Origin: Nitrobacteraceae bacterium AZCC 2146
GTDB lineage: Bacteria; Pseudomonadota; Alphaproteobacteria; Rhizobiales; Xanthobacteraceae
Direction: 5' to 3'
Assembly: GCA_036924855.1 (NCBI GenBank)
Contig: JBAGRP010000001.1
Coordinates: forward strand, 2,046,001 to 2,110,000
DNA: 64,000 bases
In this document: positions 18,907 to 27,296 of the stretch, one piece after another
How the letters are laid out: every line of letters starts with the position of its first letter
Numbering within the stretch: the stretch's first letter is position 1
The notes under the pieces: model-generated
Seen by the model: the letters and a program-made list of their open reading frames with translations, nothing else
Databases searched by the model: none
Told to the model about the DNA's origin: nothing
Program-made: the position numbers and the translations under genes

Positions 18907-19938
18907 ATGGACAATAACCGCCGCAAATTCCTCACAGCGTCAGCCGCGGGCGTCGTCGCCGGTGGCCTGCTCGCCACCAGCGCCCGCGACGCCTTTGCCC
19001 AGGCCACGGCCACACCGGCGCCGGCTGCCGGCCAGCCGAAGCTGCAGAGCACCAGGAACATGACGCTGGCGATGCTGCAGACGCCGAATGGGCTGTCGCT
19101 CGGCGTTCGCACCGACAAGGGCATCATCGACGTCGGCGCGGCCGCAGCGGCGTTCAAGATCGACGCCCCCGGCTCCACCGACGAGGTGATCAGCGGCGAC
19201 TATGATGCCGCCGCGCTGAAATCGGCCATCGAAAAGGCCAAGGCCGCCGGCGGCAAATACCTCATCGCCGAAAAGGCCGCGAAATTCGGCCCCTGCGTCA
19301 CCGAGCCCAGCAAGATCCTGTGCGTCGGTCTGAACTATCGCGCGCACGCCGCCGAAGCCAACGAAAAGCTGCCGAAAGAGCCGATCCTGTTCAACAAGTA
19401 CAACTCGGCGCTGAACAGCCACGGCGGCACCATCGCGGTCTCCAAGGAGCCCGGCAAGAATTTCGATTATGAAACCGAGCTGGTGGCGGTAATCGGCAAG
19501 ACCGCCCGCAATGTCAGCGAAGCCGACGCGCTCGGCTGCGTGTTCGGCTATTGCACCGGGCAGGATTTCTCCGAGCGCGACCAGCAGATGCGCTCCGGCC
19601 AATGGATGCTCGGCAAGACCGGTGACGGCTGGGGCCCGATCGGCCCGTGGCTGGTGACGGCGGATCAGGTCGATCCGGAAAACCTCAATCTGAAGACCAC
19701 GGTGAATGGCGAACAACGGCAGTCCGCCAATACCAAGGACATGATCTTCGGCGTCAAGCAGATCGTCTCCTTCGCCTCGCGCTACATGACGCTGGAGCCC
19801 GGCGACCTGATCTTCACCGGCACGCCCGAAGGCGTCATCCTCGGCTATCCGCCGGAGAAGCGCGTCTGGCTGAAGGCCGGCGACAAGATCGTCTCCAGCA
19901 TCGACAAGCTCGGCGATCTGGAATTCACGCTGACCTGA
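18907..19938 (+). CDS. Tat-exported fumarylacetoacetate hydrolase-family protein
   Basis: A 343-residue protein with a twin-arginine leader (NRRKFLTASAAG, cut near DAFAQA) followed by a FAH-family catalytic domain. Metal ligands are visible in DYETELVAVIGK (two Glu) and GQDFSERDQQMR (Asp), and the family C-terminus GDLIFTGTPEGV is present. FAH enzymes hydrolyse or decarboxylate beta-diketo acids; most are cytosolic, so a Tat leader is unusual. The ATG at 18907 is preferred over 18898 because AAGGG at 18893 is then correctly spaced. It is inserted between purQ and purS, divergent from purQ. Confidence 0.85.
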   Translation: MDNNRRKFLTASAAGVVAGGLLATSARDAFAQATATPAPAAGQPKLQSTRNMTLAMLQTPNGLSLGVRTDKGIIDVGAAAAAFKIDAPGSTDEVISGDYDAAALKSAIEKAKAAGGKYLIAEKAAKFGPCVTEPSKILCVGLNYRAHAAEANEKLPKEPILFNKYNSALNSHGGTIAVSKEPGKNFDYETELVAVIGKTARNVSEADALGCVFGYCTGQDFSERDQQMRSGQWMLGKTGDGWGPIGPWLVTADQVDPENLNLKTTVNGEQRQSANTKDMIFGVKQIVSFASRYMTLEPGDLIFTGTPEGVILGYPPEKRVWLKAGDKIVSSIDKLGDLEFTLT

Positions 19939-19953
19939 GAACGAGCCGTCGTT

Positions 19954-20073
19954 CGTCATTGCGAGGAGCGCTTGCGACGAAGCAATCCAGCCTGCGCCTT
20001 GCAGTTTCCGGATTGCTTCGCGGAGCCTGTCATCGGACGGCGCTTTGCGCCGACCCGTTGGCTCGCAATGACG
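19954..20073. repeat. Interspersed palindromic repeat, family B (CGTCATTGCGAGGAGC)
   Basis: It starts CGTCATTGCGAGGAGCG and ends GGCTCGCAATGACG, with inner GAAGCAATCC / GGATTGCTTC. Relatives are at 21918 and 42301 and a decayed one near 31105. It lies between the convergent FAH-family and purS genes. Confidence 0.85.
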
Positions 20074-20092
20074 TTGTGGCAATGCCTCAAAC

Positions 20093-20122
20093 AAAACCAC
20101 CGGCCAGTTGGCCGGTGGTTTT
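20093..20122. terminator. Bidirectional rho-independent terminator
   Basis: AAAACCACCGGCCA (20093-20106), two bases, then TGGCCGGTGGTTTT (20109-20122): a perfect 14-bp stem with A run and T run on the two sides. It serves the convergent FAH-family (+) and purS (-) genes. Confidence 0.9.
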
Positions 20123-20145
20123 CATGCGTGAACTGTGGTCGGATA

Positions 20146-20385
20146 TCAGACGATCTCGACCCGGTAATTCTCGATCACCGTATTCGCCAAGAGCTTGTCG
20201 GCGGCGTCCTTCAACGCCGCTTCGGCCTTGGCCTTGTCGGCGCCGGGGATCTCGATATCGAACACCTTGCCCTGCCGCACGCTGGCGATGCCATCGACGC
20301 CGAGCGACTTCAGCGCGCCCTCGATGGCCTTGCCCTGCGGATCCAGGATGCCGGTTTTCAGTGTAACGGTGACGCGCGCTTTCAT
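20146..20385 (-). CDS. purS: Phosphoribosylformylglycinamidine synthase subunit PurS
   Basis: A 79-residue PurS, the small structural subunit that bridges PurL and PurQ in the FGAM synthase complex. Standard features are VTLKTGILDPQGKAIEGALK at the N-terminus, VRQGKVFDIEI mid-protein, and LLANTVIENYRVEI at the end. Length is typical. It is downstream of purC with a palindromic repeat in the 128-bp gap, and ends before a bidirectional terminator, so the purCS message stops here and purQ must have its own promoter. Confidence 0.96.
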   Translation of the reverse strand: MKARVTVTLKTGILDPQGKAIEGALKSLGVDGIASVRQGKVFDIEIPGADKAKAEAALKDAADKLLANTVIENYRVEIV

Positions 20386-20394
20386 TTTGACTCC

Positions 20395-20501
20395 GTCATT
20401 CCGGGCGGGCGCGCCCTTGCGCGACCGAACCCGGAATCTCGTTGTGTTTAGCTACTTCCAGATTCCGGGTTCGTGCGCCAAGGCGCACGCCCCGGAATGA
20501 C
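20395..20501. repeat. Palindromic repeat, family A, between purC and purS
   Basis: GTCATTCCGGGCGGGCGCG... to ...GCCCCGGAATGAC, with inner CCCGGAATCT / AGATTCCGGG. It occupies nearly the entire purC-purS intergenic gap within a presumed operon. Confidence 0.85.
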
Positions 20502-20513
20502 CGCCGAAGGCGG

Positions 20514-21281
20514 TCAGCTCTTGACCAGTACGGGACCGGTGCCCATCGGGCGCTCGTTTTCCGCCAGAATGCCGAGCCGCTTGGCGACTTCGGTATAGGC
20601 TTCCAGCACGCCACCGAGATCCCGGCGGAAACGGTCCTTGTCGAGCTTCTCGTTCGACTTGATGTCCCACAGCCGGCATGAATCCGGCGAGATCTCGTCG
20701 GCGACGATGATCCGCATCATGTCGTTCTCGAACAGCCGGCCGCATTCCATCTTGAAATCGACGAGGCGGATGCCGATGCCGAGAAACAGCCCGGTGAGGA
20801 AGTCGTTGACGCGGATCGCCAGCGCCATGATGTCGTCGATTTCCTGCGGCGTCGCCCAGCCGAACGCGGTGATGTGCTCTTCCGAAACCATGGGGTCGTT
20901 GAGCTGGTCGTTCTTGTAATAGAACTCGATGATCGAACGCGGCAGCTGGGTACCTTCCTCGATGCCGAGGCGCTGCGACAGCGATCCCGCCGCCACGTTC
21001 CGCACCACCACTTCCAGCGGCACGATCTCGACTTCGCGAATCAGTTGTTCGCGCATGTTGAGCCGGCGGATGAAATGGGTCGGCACGCCGATGTCGTTCA
21101 GATGCTGGAACAGGTATTCCGAGATCCGGTTGTTGAGGACGCCCTTGCCCTCGATCACCTGATGCTTCTTGGCATTGAACGCGGTCGCATCGTCCTTGAA
21201 GTGCTGGATCAGCGTTCCAGGCTCCGGCCCTTCATACAGGACCTTGCCCTTGCCTTCATAAATGCGACGTCGACGGCTCAT
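20514..21281 (-). CDS. purC: Phosphoribosylaminoimidazole-succinocarboxamide synthase
   Basis: A 255-residue SAICAR synthetase (CAIR + Asp + ATP). Typical motifs are [20 protein letters not shown] at the N-terminus (nucleotide-binding loop), [13 protein letters not shown] near residue 95, and the metal/ATP segment [10 protein letters not shown] near residue 175, then [13 protein letters not shown]. The ATG at 21281 is the family start; the frame stays open upstream without homology. It is the first gene of the minus-strand purine block. Confidence 0.97.
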   Translation of the reverse strand: MSRRRRIYEGKGKVLYEGPEPGTLIQHFKDDATAFNAKKHQVIEGKGVLNNRISEYLFQHLNDIGVPTHFIRRLNMREQLIREVEIVPLEVVVRNVAAGSLSQRLGIEEGTQLPRSIIEFYYKNDQLNDPMVSEEHITAFGWATPQEIDDIMALAIRVNDFLTGLFLGIGIRLVDFKMECGRLFENDMMRIIVADEISPDSCRLWDIKSNEKLDKDRFRRDLGGVLEAYTEVAKRLGILAENERPMGTGPVLVKS

Positions 21282-21583
21282 AGGGATGTACCGTGTGTTG
21301 TTGAAATCCATGGAATTGGTGTGCTCCGAGTGACAGGATCGACCCACGACGGAGCTGCCGTGACGGCCAGGAACGGGAAACAGAACAAGAACCGAACCTG
21401 CTGGCAACCTAGCCGATCGGTCCCGCCAGTACAATCGATTGAGGCAGTTCCCACCGGGTTTTACCCTCGCCCTGCGACCTTGCGTCCGTTGTTTCGGCCT
21501 TCTCCGCTCTCTATCTAAGGTCCAGAACGGCATCCGCAATGCCGGAATCCATCACCTTCCAGACGTCAGGCCGGGATTTAACC

Positions 21584-21901
21584 ATGTCAACATTCGACAA
21601 GCGCGAAGAAGGCTTTGAGAAGAAATACGCGCTCGACGAGGAGCTGAAGTTCAAGGCCGAGGCCCGCCGCAACAAGCTGCTGGGCCTGTGGACCGCCGAA
21701 CAGCTCGGTCTCACCGGCGACGCCGCCGCGTCCTATGCCAAGGAAGTGGTCGCTGCCGACTTCGAGGAAGCCGGCAATGTGGTGCGCAAGGTCACGACCG
21801 ACCTCGCCGCCAGGGGCGTGGCGATCGCCGAGCCGGCGATTCGCGCCAAGATGGACGAGTTGATGGCGGAGGCGGTCCTGCAGGTGAAGGCGGGGACGTA
21901 A
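21584..21901 (+). CDS. DUF1476 protein, F1-ATPase inhibitor zeta-subunit homologue
   Basis: A 105-residue alpha-helical DUF1476 protein. In Paracoccus denitrificans this family is the zeta subunit that blocks ATP hydrolysis by F1FO-ATPase. Family hallmarks are MSTFDKREEGFEKKYALDEE, KAEARRNKLLGLWTAEQLG (residues 24-42) and VVAADFEEAGNVVRKV. The ATG at 21584 fits the family start. It is divergent from purC. A degraded copy of its 3' end exists at 31030. The inhibitory role here is inferred from the family. Confidence 0.88.
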   Translation: MSTFDKREEGFEKKYALDEELKFKAEARRNKLLGLWTAEQLGLTGDAAASYAKEVVAADFEEAGNVVRKVTTDLAARGVAIAEPAIRAKMDELMAEAVLQVKAGT

Positions 21902-21917
21902 GGCGCAGGCCCCTCCC

Positions 21918-22037
21918 CGTCGTTGCGAGCCAACGGGTCGGCGCGAAGCGCCGCCCGATGACGGGCTTCGCGAAGCAAACCAGATGGCTGCAAGCGAAGA
22001 CTGGATTGCTTCGTCGCAAGGGCTCCTCGCAATGACG
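21918..22037. repeat. Interspersed palindromic repeat, family B
   Basis: It starts CGTCGTTGCGAGCC and ends GGCTCCTCGCAATGACGG, with inner GGATTGCTTCGTCGC. It follows the DUF1476 stop by 16 bp; the same gene-end plus repeat arrangement is seen decayed at 31030-31170. Confidence 0.8.
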
Positions 22038-22372
22038 GTTGCGAGTACGCGCCGGCGTCTTCCCTGCAATCTGATATTCCGCTGGCGGATTGGCGTTAGC
22101 AAAGCAAGGCAACAAAGCGCGCTCGCTCCTTCTTCACGTCGATCACGGTTAACGAGCGGATTTAGAATAACTCTCATCATTCGATTTGCTGAAGTTGCCG
22201 CTCTTGAATGCATGCGGTGGCGCAGTCGCTAGCAAACTGCGCCGACGAAAGCATTCTTAGAGCTATTCAATTCCAGAACTGCACTTTTCAACTGCGACTG
22301 CGTTCTTTTCATCGATCACGACTGTTAGACGCGCCCACGTGAGATCGATCTCCAACGTGGAAGTGAAACGAC
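22038..22372. other. Intergenic region upstream of the siderophore receptor
   Basis: About 335 bp without a credible gene, less GC-rich than its surroundings. It must hold the promoter of the TonB-dependent receptor. I looked for Fur-, Irr- and RirA-type boxes; only half-sites are visible (TTTAGAA at about 22160 and TTCCAGAA at about 22272), too weak to call. Confidence 0.5.
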
Positions 22373-24712
22373 GTGACGACCAATGCAGATGCCCAGCTCG
22401 CCGGCCTTCGCCATCCGTTCAACAGCCGCCGGGCGCATTTGCTGATAGGCACGGCAATCTTGTTACTTGGTGATCTGTCCGTCGGCACGACGATCGCGCG
22501 CGCGCAATCGGGTGTCCCGTTGCCGGCCGTGACGGTCGACGCGCCGACGCAACGCGCCAAGCCTGCCCGCGCTGCCGGCACACCGGCACGACGGACGCAA
22601 GCCGCCGCAGCCCGCCGGCAGAACCGCAATCCCGCGCCCGCAGCACCGACGCCAACCGAGCGCGCCATTGCTGCTGCGGCTGCAAAATACGAACAGATCC
22701 TCGGCTATCGCGCGATGCCGAATTCGACCACGCTGCGCGGCGCCACCTCGGCGCTCGATACATCGCAGACGGTCAACGTCGTACCCGAGCAGGTGATCAA
22801 GGATCAGCTGCCGCGCAATCTCGACGACGCCCTCGTCAATATCAGCGGCATCACCCAGACCAATACGCTGGCCGGCACCCAGGACGCCGTCATGCGCCGC
22901 GGCTTCGGCGACAACCGCGACGGCTCGATCATGCGCAACGGCATGCCACTGGTGCAGGGCCGTGCGCTCAATGCCGCCGTCGAGAGCGTCGAAGTGCTGA
23001 AGGGACCGGCATCGCTGCTGTACGGCATCATCGATCCCGGCGGCATCGTCAACACCATCAGCAAGCGGCCGGAGCTGTATCAGCACGGCTCCGTCACGGT
23101 GCTCGGCTCGACCTATGGCTCGCGCGCCGGCGGCGATGCGACCTTCGATATCACCGGCCCGATCGGCAAGGACGGCCTCGCCTATCGCTTCATCGCCTAT
23201 GGCGTCAACGAAGACTACTGGCGCAATTTCGGCACGCATCACGAGACGCTGTTTGCGCCGTCGCTGGCCTGGTACGGCGACAACACCACGGTTCAGCTCA
23301 ACTATGAGCATCGCGATTTTTACTCGCCGTTCGATCGCGGCACCGCGCTCGATACCCGCACAAATACGCCGCTCGCGATTCCAGCGACGCGCCGCATCGA
23401 CGAACCCTATAACAGCATGTGGGGCACGTCCGACCTCATCCAGGGTTCGGTCGAGCAAAAGATCAACGAGGACTGGAAGATCTATGCGGGCTACAGCTAC
23501 AACGCTGAAACCTACAATGCGGCCCAGTTGCGCAACACGGCGGTCAACCCGGTCACGGGCGTCACGACGCGCAGCAATGACGGCACCTACGGCGCGCTGA
23601 CGCAAGAGAGCTATGGCACCGCATATCTGCAGGGCAGCGTCTGGCTCGGCGACCTGAAAAACGACATCCTGTTCGGTGGTGACGCCCAGTATCGCGTGAT
23701 CTACCGCAAGGATCTCGAACGGCAGACGGTCGGGACTTTCAACGTCTACAACCCGCTCTATGGACGGTCCCTGCCAGGCACAACGATCTCGGCCAGCGAC
23801 AGCGAGCAGACCGACAAGCTCGGCACCCAGGGACTGTTCTTCCAGGACACGCTGCATCTCACCAACAAGCTCGCGCTCGTTGGCGGCGTGCGCTTCATCG
23901 ACTACGCTCAACTCGCGGGCAAGGGCCGACCGTTCGATACCAACACGAACCTCAGCGGCAACAAGGTGCTGCCCCTCGGCGGCGTGATCTACAAGATCAC
24001 CGACGAACTCTCGACCTATGTCAGCTACACCCAGTCACTGAAGCCGACCTCGACGATCGCCAACTTCTCGTCCACCAATCCGGACTACGTGATCACCTCC
24101 GGCGTCCAGCCTGAGGAGGGCACGCAATGGGAGACCGGCCTCAAATACGACAACAAGCGGATTTCCGGCACGCTCGCTTTCTACGACATCGAAAAGAAGA
24201 ACGTTCTCGTTGCTCAGCTGAACAACTCCACGGGAATCACGGAAGCCACCGCCGCCGGCAAGGTCCGCTCACGCGGCATAGAACTCGACGTAACCGGCAG
24301 GCTCAGCGACAGCTGGAGCATGATCGGCAGCTATGGCTACACCGATGCGCGCGTGACCGAAGACCCCGTGTATCTGGGCAAGCAGCTTCAGAATGTCGCC
24401 CTGAACACCGCGTCACTGTACCTGGTGTATGACTTCGGCACGCTGCTGCCCGGTCGTTTGCGGGTCGGTGCCGGCGGCCACTATGTCGGCGATCGTCCGG
24501 GCGATGCCCTGAATACGTTCGTGCTGCCGTCCTACGCCGTCGCCGATACGTTCGCGACCTACGAGACGAAGTACCAGAACTTGCCGGTGATCTATCAGTT
24601 CAACGTCAAGAACCTGTTCAACAAGGTGTACTATCCTTCGGCGGTCAACAACCTGAACGTTGCCATCGGCGATGCGCGGCGGTTCTCGCTCGCCGCAACG
24701 GTGAAGTTCTGA
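22373..24712 (+). CDS. TonB-dependent siderophore receptor
   Basis: A 779-residue outer-membrane receptor. A signal region (about residues 20-45, ending ARAQS) is followed by a proline/alanine-rich linker, the plug domain (SQTVNVVPEQVIKDQ near residue 125, then VEVLKGPASLLYGIIDPGGI near residue 205), and a long beta-barrel ending in F (SLAATVKF). The plug pattern is that of ferric-siderophore receptors such as FhuA/FhuE. There is no N-terminal STN signalling domain, so it is not a transducer for a FecI-type sigma. The start is GTG at 22373. An iron-type periplasmic binding protein follows 8 bp later. The ligand is unknown. Confidence 0.9.
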   Translation: MTTNADAQLAGLRHPFNSRRAHLLIGTAILLLGDLSVGTTIARAQSGVPLPAVTVDAPTQRAKPARAAGTPARRTQAAAARRQNRNPAPAAPTPTERAIAAAAAKYEQILGYRAMPNSTTLRGATSALDTSQTVNVVPEQVIKDQLPRNLDDALVNISGITQTNTLAGTQDAVMRRGFGDNRDGSIMRNGMPLVQGRALNAAVESVEVLKGPASLLYGIIDPGGIVNTISKRPELYQHGSVTVLGSTYGSRAGGDATFDITGPIGKDGLAYRFIAYGVNEDYWRNFGTHHETLFAPSLAWYGDNTTVQLNYEHRDFYSPFDRGTALDTRTNTPLAIPATRRIDEPYNSMWGTSDLIQGSVEQKINEDWKIYAGYSYNAETYNAAQLRNTAVNPVTGVTTRSNDGTYGALTQESYGTAYLQGSVWLGDLKNDILFGGDAQYRVIYRKDLERQTVGTFNVYNPLYGRSLPGTTISASDSEQTDKLGTQGLFFQDTLHLTNKLALVGGVRFIDYAQLAGKGRPFDTNTNLSGNKVLPLGGVIYKITDELSTYVSYTQSLKPTSTIANFSSTNPDYVITSGVQPEEGTQWETGLKYDNKRISGTLAFYDIEKKNVLVAQLNNSTGITEATAAGKVRSRGIELDVTGRLSDSWSMIGSYGYTDARVTEDPVYLGKQLQNVALNTASLYLVYDFGTLLPGRLRVGAGGHYVGDRPGDALNTFVLPSYAVADTFATYETKYQNLPVIYQFNVKNLFNKVYYPSAVNNLNVAIGDARRFSLAATVKF

Positions 24713-24720
24713 GGTTGGCC

Positions 24721-25752
24721 ATGCAAACATGGCGACGACGCAGCGGCTGGATCTTCGGACTGGCGATGGCGTCGTTACCTCTCCTCTTCGGCGTCGCCGT
24801 GGGCCATGCCGAGGAGATCAACCTCTACTCGACACGCGAGCCACCGCTGGTCGAGCCGGTCATCGCGGCGTTCACGGCGGCGACCGGAATCAAGGTCAAG
24901 CTCGTCCATATCGAGGATAATCTCGTCAAGCGCCTCGCGGCGGAGGGAGACGCCTCCCCCGCCGACGTCTTGATGACGATCGGTCTCGACAAGACTTCGC
25001 AATTCGCAGCGAATGGGCTCACGCAAGTGATCGCATCGCCCGTGCTCGACAAGGCCATCCCGCCTCCACTGCGTGGCGCGGAATGGATTAGCCTGTCGAT
25101 CCGGCCAAGAGTGGCGGTGACGCGCGCCGACGCGACGCTGGGCGCGATCCGCTACGAGGACCTCGCCGATCCCCAATGGCGCGGCAAGCTCTGCATGCGC
25201 TCGCCACTGCACCAGAACAATGTCGCGCTGATTGCGGCCTATCTGCTGCATCATGGCGCAGACGCCACTGAGACATGGCTGAAGGGCGTGAAAGCCAATC
25301 TTGCGCATCCGCCCGAGGGCAAGGACAATGACGTGATCCGGGAGATCGCGCAGGGCAGCTGCGAGATCGGCATCGCCAACACCGTGGCGCTGGCGCAGTT
25401 GCGCGATGGCCGCGAGGGCCCGGAACGGGTGGGATGGGCACGCAAGGTGAAGACCGTGCCGACGGCGTTCGAGACCGGCGGCGCCCATGTGAATCTCACC
25501 GGTGCTGCTCTGGCAAAGAACGCGCCGCATCGCGACGCAGCGCTCAAATTTCTCGAATTTCTGGTGACGCCGGCGGCGCAGAAACTCTATGCCGCCGCAG
25601 AGCTTGAATATCCCGTCACCGCAGAGGCCGAGAGCCACCCGCTCGTCGCAGCGATGGGATCATTCCCGATCGATCCATTGCCGATCGACCAGATCGCAGC
25701 GAACCAGAAGGCGGCCACCGCCCTGATCAGGAAAGTCGGCTTCGAGAAGTAG
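24721..25752 (+). CDS. Extracellular solute-binding protein, ferric-iron (FbpA/FutA) type
   Basis: A 343-residue periplasmic binding protein of the family 1 iron subgroup, with a signal peptide (residues 1-30, ending GHAEE). The start of the mature protein, INLYSTREPPLVEPVIAAF, is the typical FbpA-like strand-helix opening. LADPQWRGKLCMRSP (near residue 155) and LEFLVTPAAQKLYA (near residue 285) are also family segments. The ATG at 24721 is 8 bp after the receptor stop, so the two are one operon. No permease or ATPase is adjacent, so transport across the inner membrane must use a remote ABC system. Confidence 0.87.
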   Translation: MQTWRRRSGWIFGLAMASLPLLFGVAVGHAEEINLYSTREPPLVEPVIAAFTAATGIKVKLVHIEDNLVKRLAAEGDASPADVLMTIGLDKTSQFAANGLTQVIASPVLDKAIPPPLRGAEWISLSIRPRVAVTRADATLGAIRYEDLADPQWRGKLCMRSPLHQNNVALIAAYLLHHGADATETWLKGVKANLAHPPEGKDNDVIREIAQGSCEIGIANTVALAQLRDGREGPERVGWARKVKTVPTAFETGGAHVNLTGAALAKNAPHRDAALKFLEFLVTPAAQKLYAAAELEYPVTAEAESHPLVAAMGSFPIDPLPIDQIAANQKAATALIRKVGFEK

Positions 25753-25867
25753 CGGCTGGCGAACAGCTCATCGCGAGCATTGCACGCCGCCGGAGGATCA
25801 CCCGGCGCTGCGGCCGAGGGGATCGCGGGGGCGCTAGGCGCGCCAGTGCCCGCGCCTCACACACCTC

Positions 25868-26013
25868 GTCATTCCCCGGCACACCAATTGGTGTGCCTGA
25901 GGGCGGGACGCGGCGCCGCAGGCGAACGCGGCACGAACCCGGAATTCCGAAGTGACTAAACACGTCGGGATTCCGGGTTCACACGCGCAAGAACGCGCGC
26001 GCCCCGGAATGAC
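25868..26013. repeat. Palindromic repeat, family A
   Basis: GTCATTCCCCGGCACACC... to ...GCGCCCCGGAATGAC, with inner ACCCGGAATTCC / GGGATTCCGGGTTC. It separates the convergent iron-binding-protein and luciferase-like genes. Confidence 0.8.
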
Positions 26014-26026
26014 AGTGTGTGTGGTG

Positions 26027-27049
26027 CTACCGCCACCCCAATCCCGGCGCGACGTGTTTCAGGATCGCCTCGATCACATGGGCGTTGTAATCGACGCCGA
26101 GTTGATTGGGCACGGTCAGCAACAGCGTATCCGCCTCGGCAATGGCTTCGTCGTCCTTCAGCTGCGCGATCAGAACGTCCGGCTCCGCCGCAAAGCTGCG
26201 GCCGAAGATGGCGCGCTCGCTGCCGCCGAGAAAGCCGACCTGGTCATTGCTCTCGCCGTCGCGGCCGAAATACATCCGGTCGCGGTCGTCCATCAGCGCG
26301 ATGATGCTGCGGCTGACCGACACGCGCGGCGTGCGCGTGTGCCCGGCCGCCGTCCACGCCGCCTTGTAGAGCCGGATCTGCTCGGCCTGCTGGACGTGAA
26401 ACGGCTTGCCGCTCTCGTCGATCTTGAGCGTCGAGCTCTGCAGGTTCATTCCCAGTTTGGCCGCCCATTCCGCCGTCGCATTGGTGCTGGCGCCCCACCA
26501 GATGCGCTCGCGCAGGCCCGCCGAATGCGGCTCGAGGCGCAGCAGGCCGGACGGGTTCGGAAACATCGGGTTCGGATTCGGCTTGGCAAAGCCCTTGCCA
26601 TCAAGCACGTCGAGAAAGACCTCGGTGTGGCGCCGCGCCATGTCGGCGTCGGTCATGCCCTCGGTTGGCACGTAACCGAAATAGCGAAAGCCGTCGATCA
26701 CCTGCTCGGGCGAGCCTCTGGAGATGCCGAGCTGCAGACGGCCGCCGGCAATGAGGTCGGCGGAGCCGGCGTCCTCCGCCATGTAGAGCGGGTTCTCGTA
26801 GCGCATGTCGATCACCGCGGTGCCGATCTCGATGCGCTTCGTGCGCGCGCCGACCGCCGCCAAAAGCGGAAACGGCGAGGCCAGCTGGCGGGCGAAATGA
26901 TGCACCCGGAAATAGGCCCCGTCGGCGCCGAGTTCTTCGGCCGCGACGGCCAGATCGATCGATTGCAGCAGCGCGTCGGACGCCGTCCGCACCTGCGACT
27001 GCGGCGACGGGGTCCAGTGACCGAAAGAGAGGAAGCCGATGTTTTTCAT
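26027..27049 (-). CDS. LLM-class flavin-dependent oxidoreductase
   Basis: A 340-residue luciferase-like TIM-barrel flavoprotein. Family marks are the N-terminal GFLSFGHW, ADGAYFRVHHFARQLASPFPLL (residues 42-63), RIEIGTAVIDMRYENPLYMAED near residue 75, and RLQLGISRGSPEQVIDGF near residue 105. Such enzymes use FMNH2 or F420; this one looks like the FMN type and its substrate cannot be told. It is a single gene, convergent with the iron-binding protein gene and divergent from the DUF1217 gene. Confidence 0.85.
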   Translation of the reverse strand: MKNIGFLSFGHWTPSPQSQVRTASDALLQSIDLAVAAEELGADGAYFRVHHFARQLASPFPLLAAVGARTKRIEIGTAVIDMRYENPLYMAEDAGSADLIAGGRLQLGISRGSPEQVIDGFRYFGYVPTEGMTDADMARRHTEVFLDVLDGKGFAKPNPNPMFPNPSGLLRLEPHSAGLRERIWWGASTNATAEWAAKLGMNLQSSTLKIDESGKPFHVQQAEQIRLYKAAWTAAGHTRTPRVSVSRSIIALMDDRDRMYFGRDGESNDQVGFLGGSERAIFGRSFAAEPDVLIAQLKDDEAIAEADTLLLTVPNQLGVDYNAHVIEAILKHVAPGLGWR

Positions 27050-27170
27050 GGGGAATGGTGCTCAAGGATGGGTTTGCTGTGCACCTATCTAGGGCTGAAT
27101 TTGAACGGGAACAGGGGCCGCATGGAAACGATGAGTTTCCGGATTGATGTCCAGGCAGCGGTGACACCAT

Positions 27171-27220
27171 CAGCCCGTAGGGGGTTAGGCGCAACGCGCC
27201 GTAACCCGCCCCACGGGCTG
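27171..27220. repeat. Short near-perfect palindrome, family E
   Basis: CAGCCCGT...GGGTTA-GGCGCAACGCGCC-TAACCC...ACGGGCTG forms a 50-base hairpin between the divergent luciferase-like and DUF1217 genes. The CAGCCCGTAGGG start is shared with elements at 29375, 30831 and 40341. Confidence 0.75.
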
Positions 27221-27296
27221 CAACGATCCCGAATCCGTCCAGCTTCACGCAACCCAGAGCGGGCACCATGGGGCAACCGGCCGAGAGAACGTTCCC

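Noticed and set aside
22150..22280. Possible Irr/Fur box before the siderophore receptor
   Set aside because: Only half-sites (TTTAGAA, TTCCAGAA) are visible; no full dyad at a consistent spacing.
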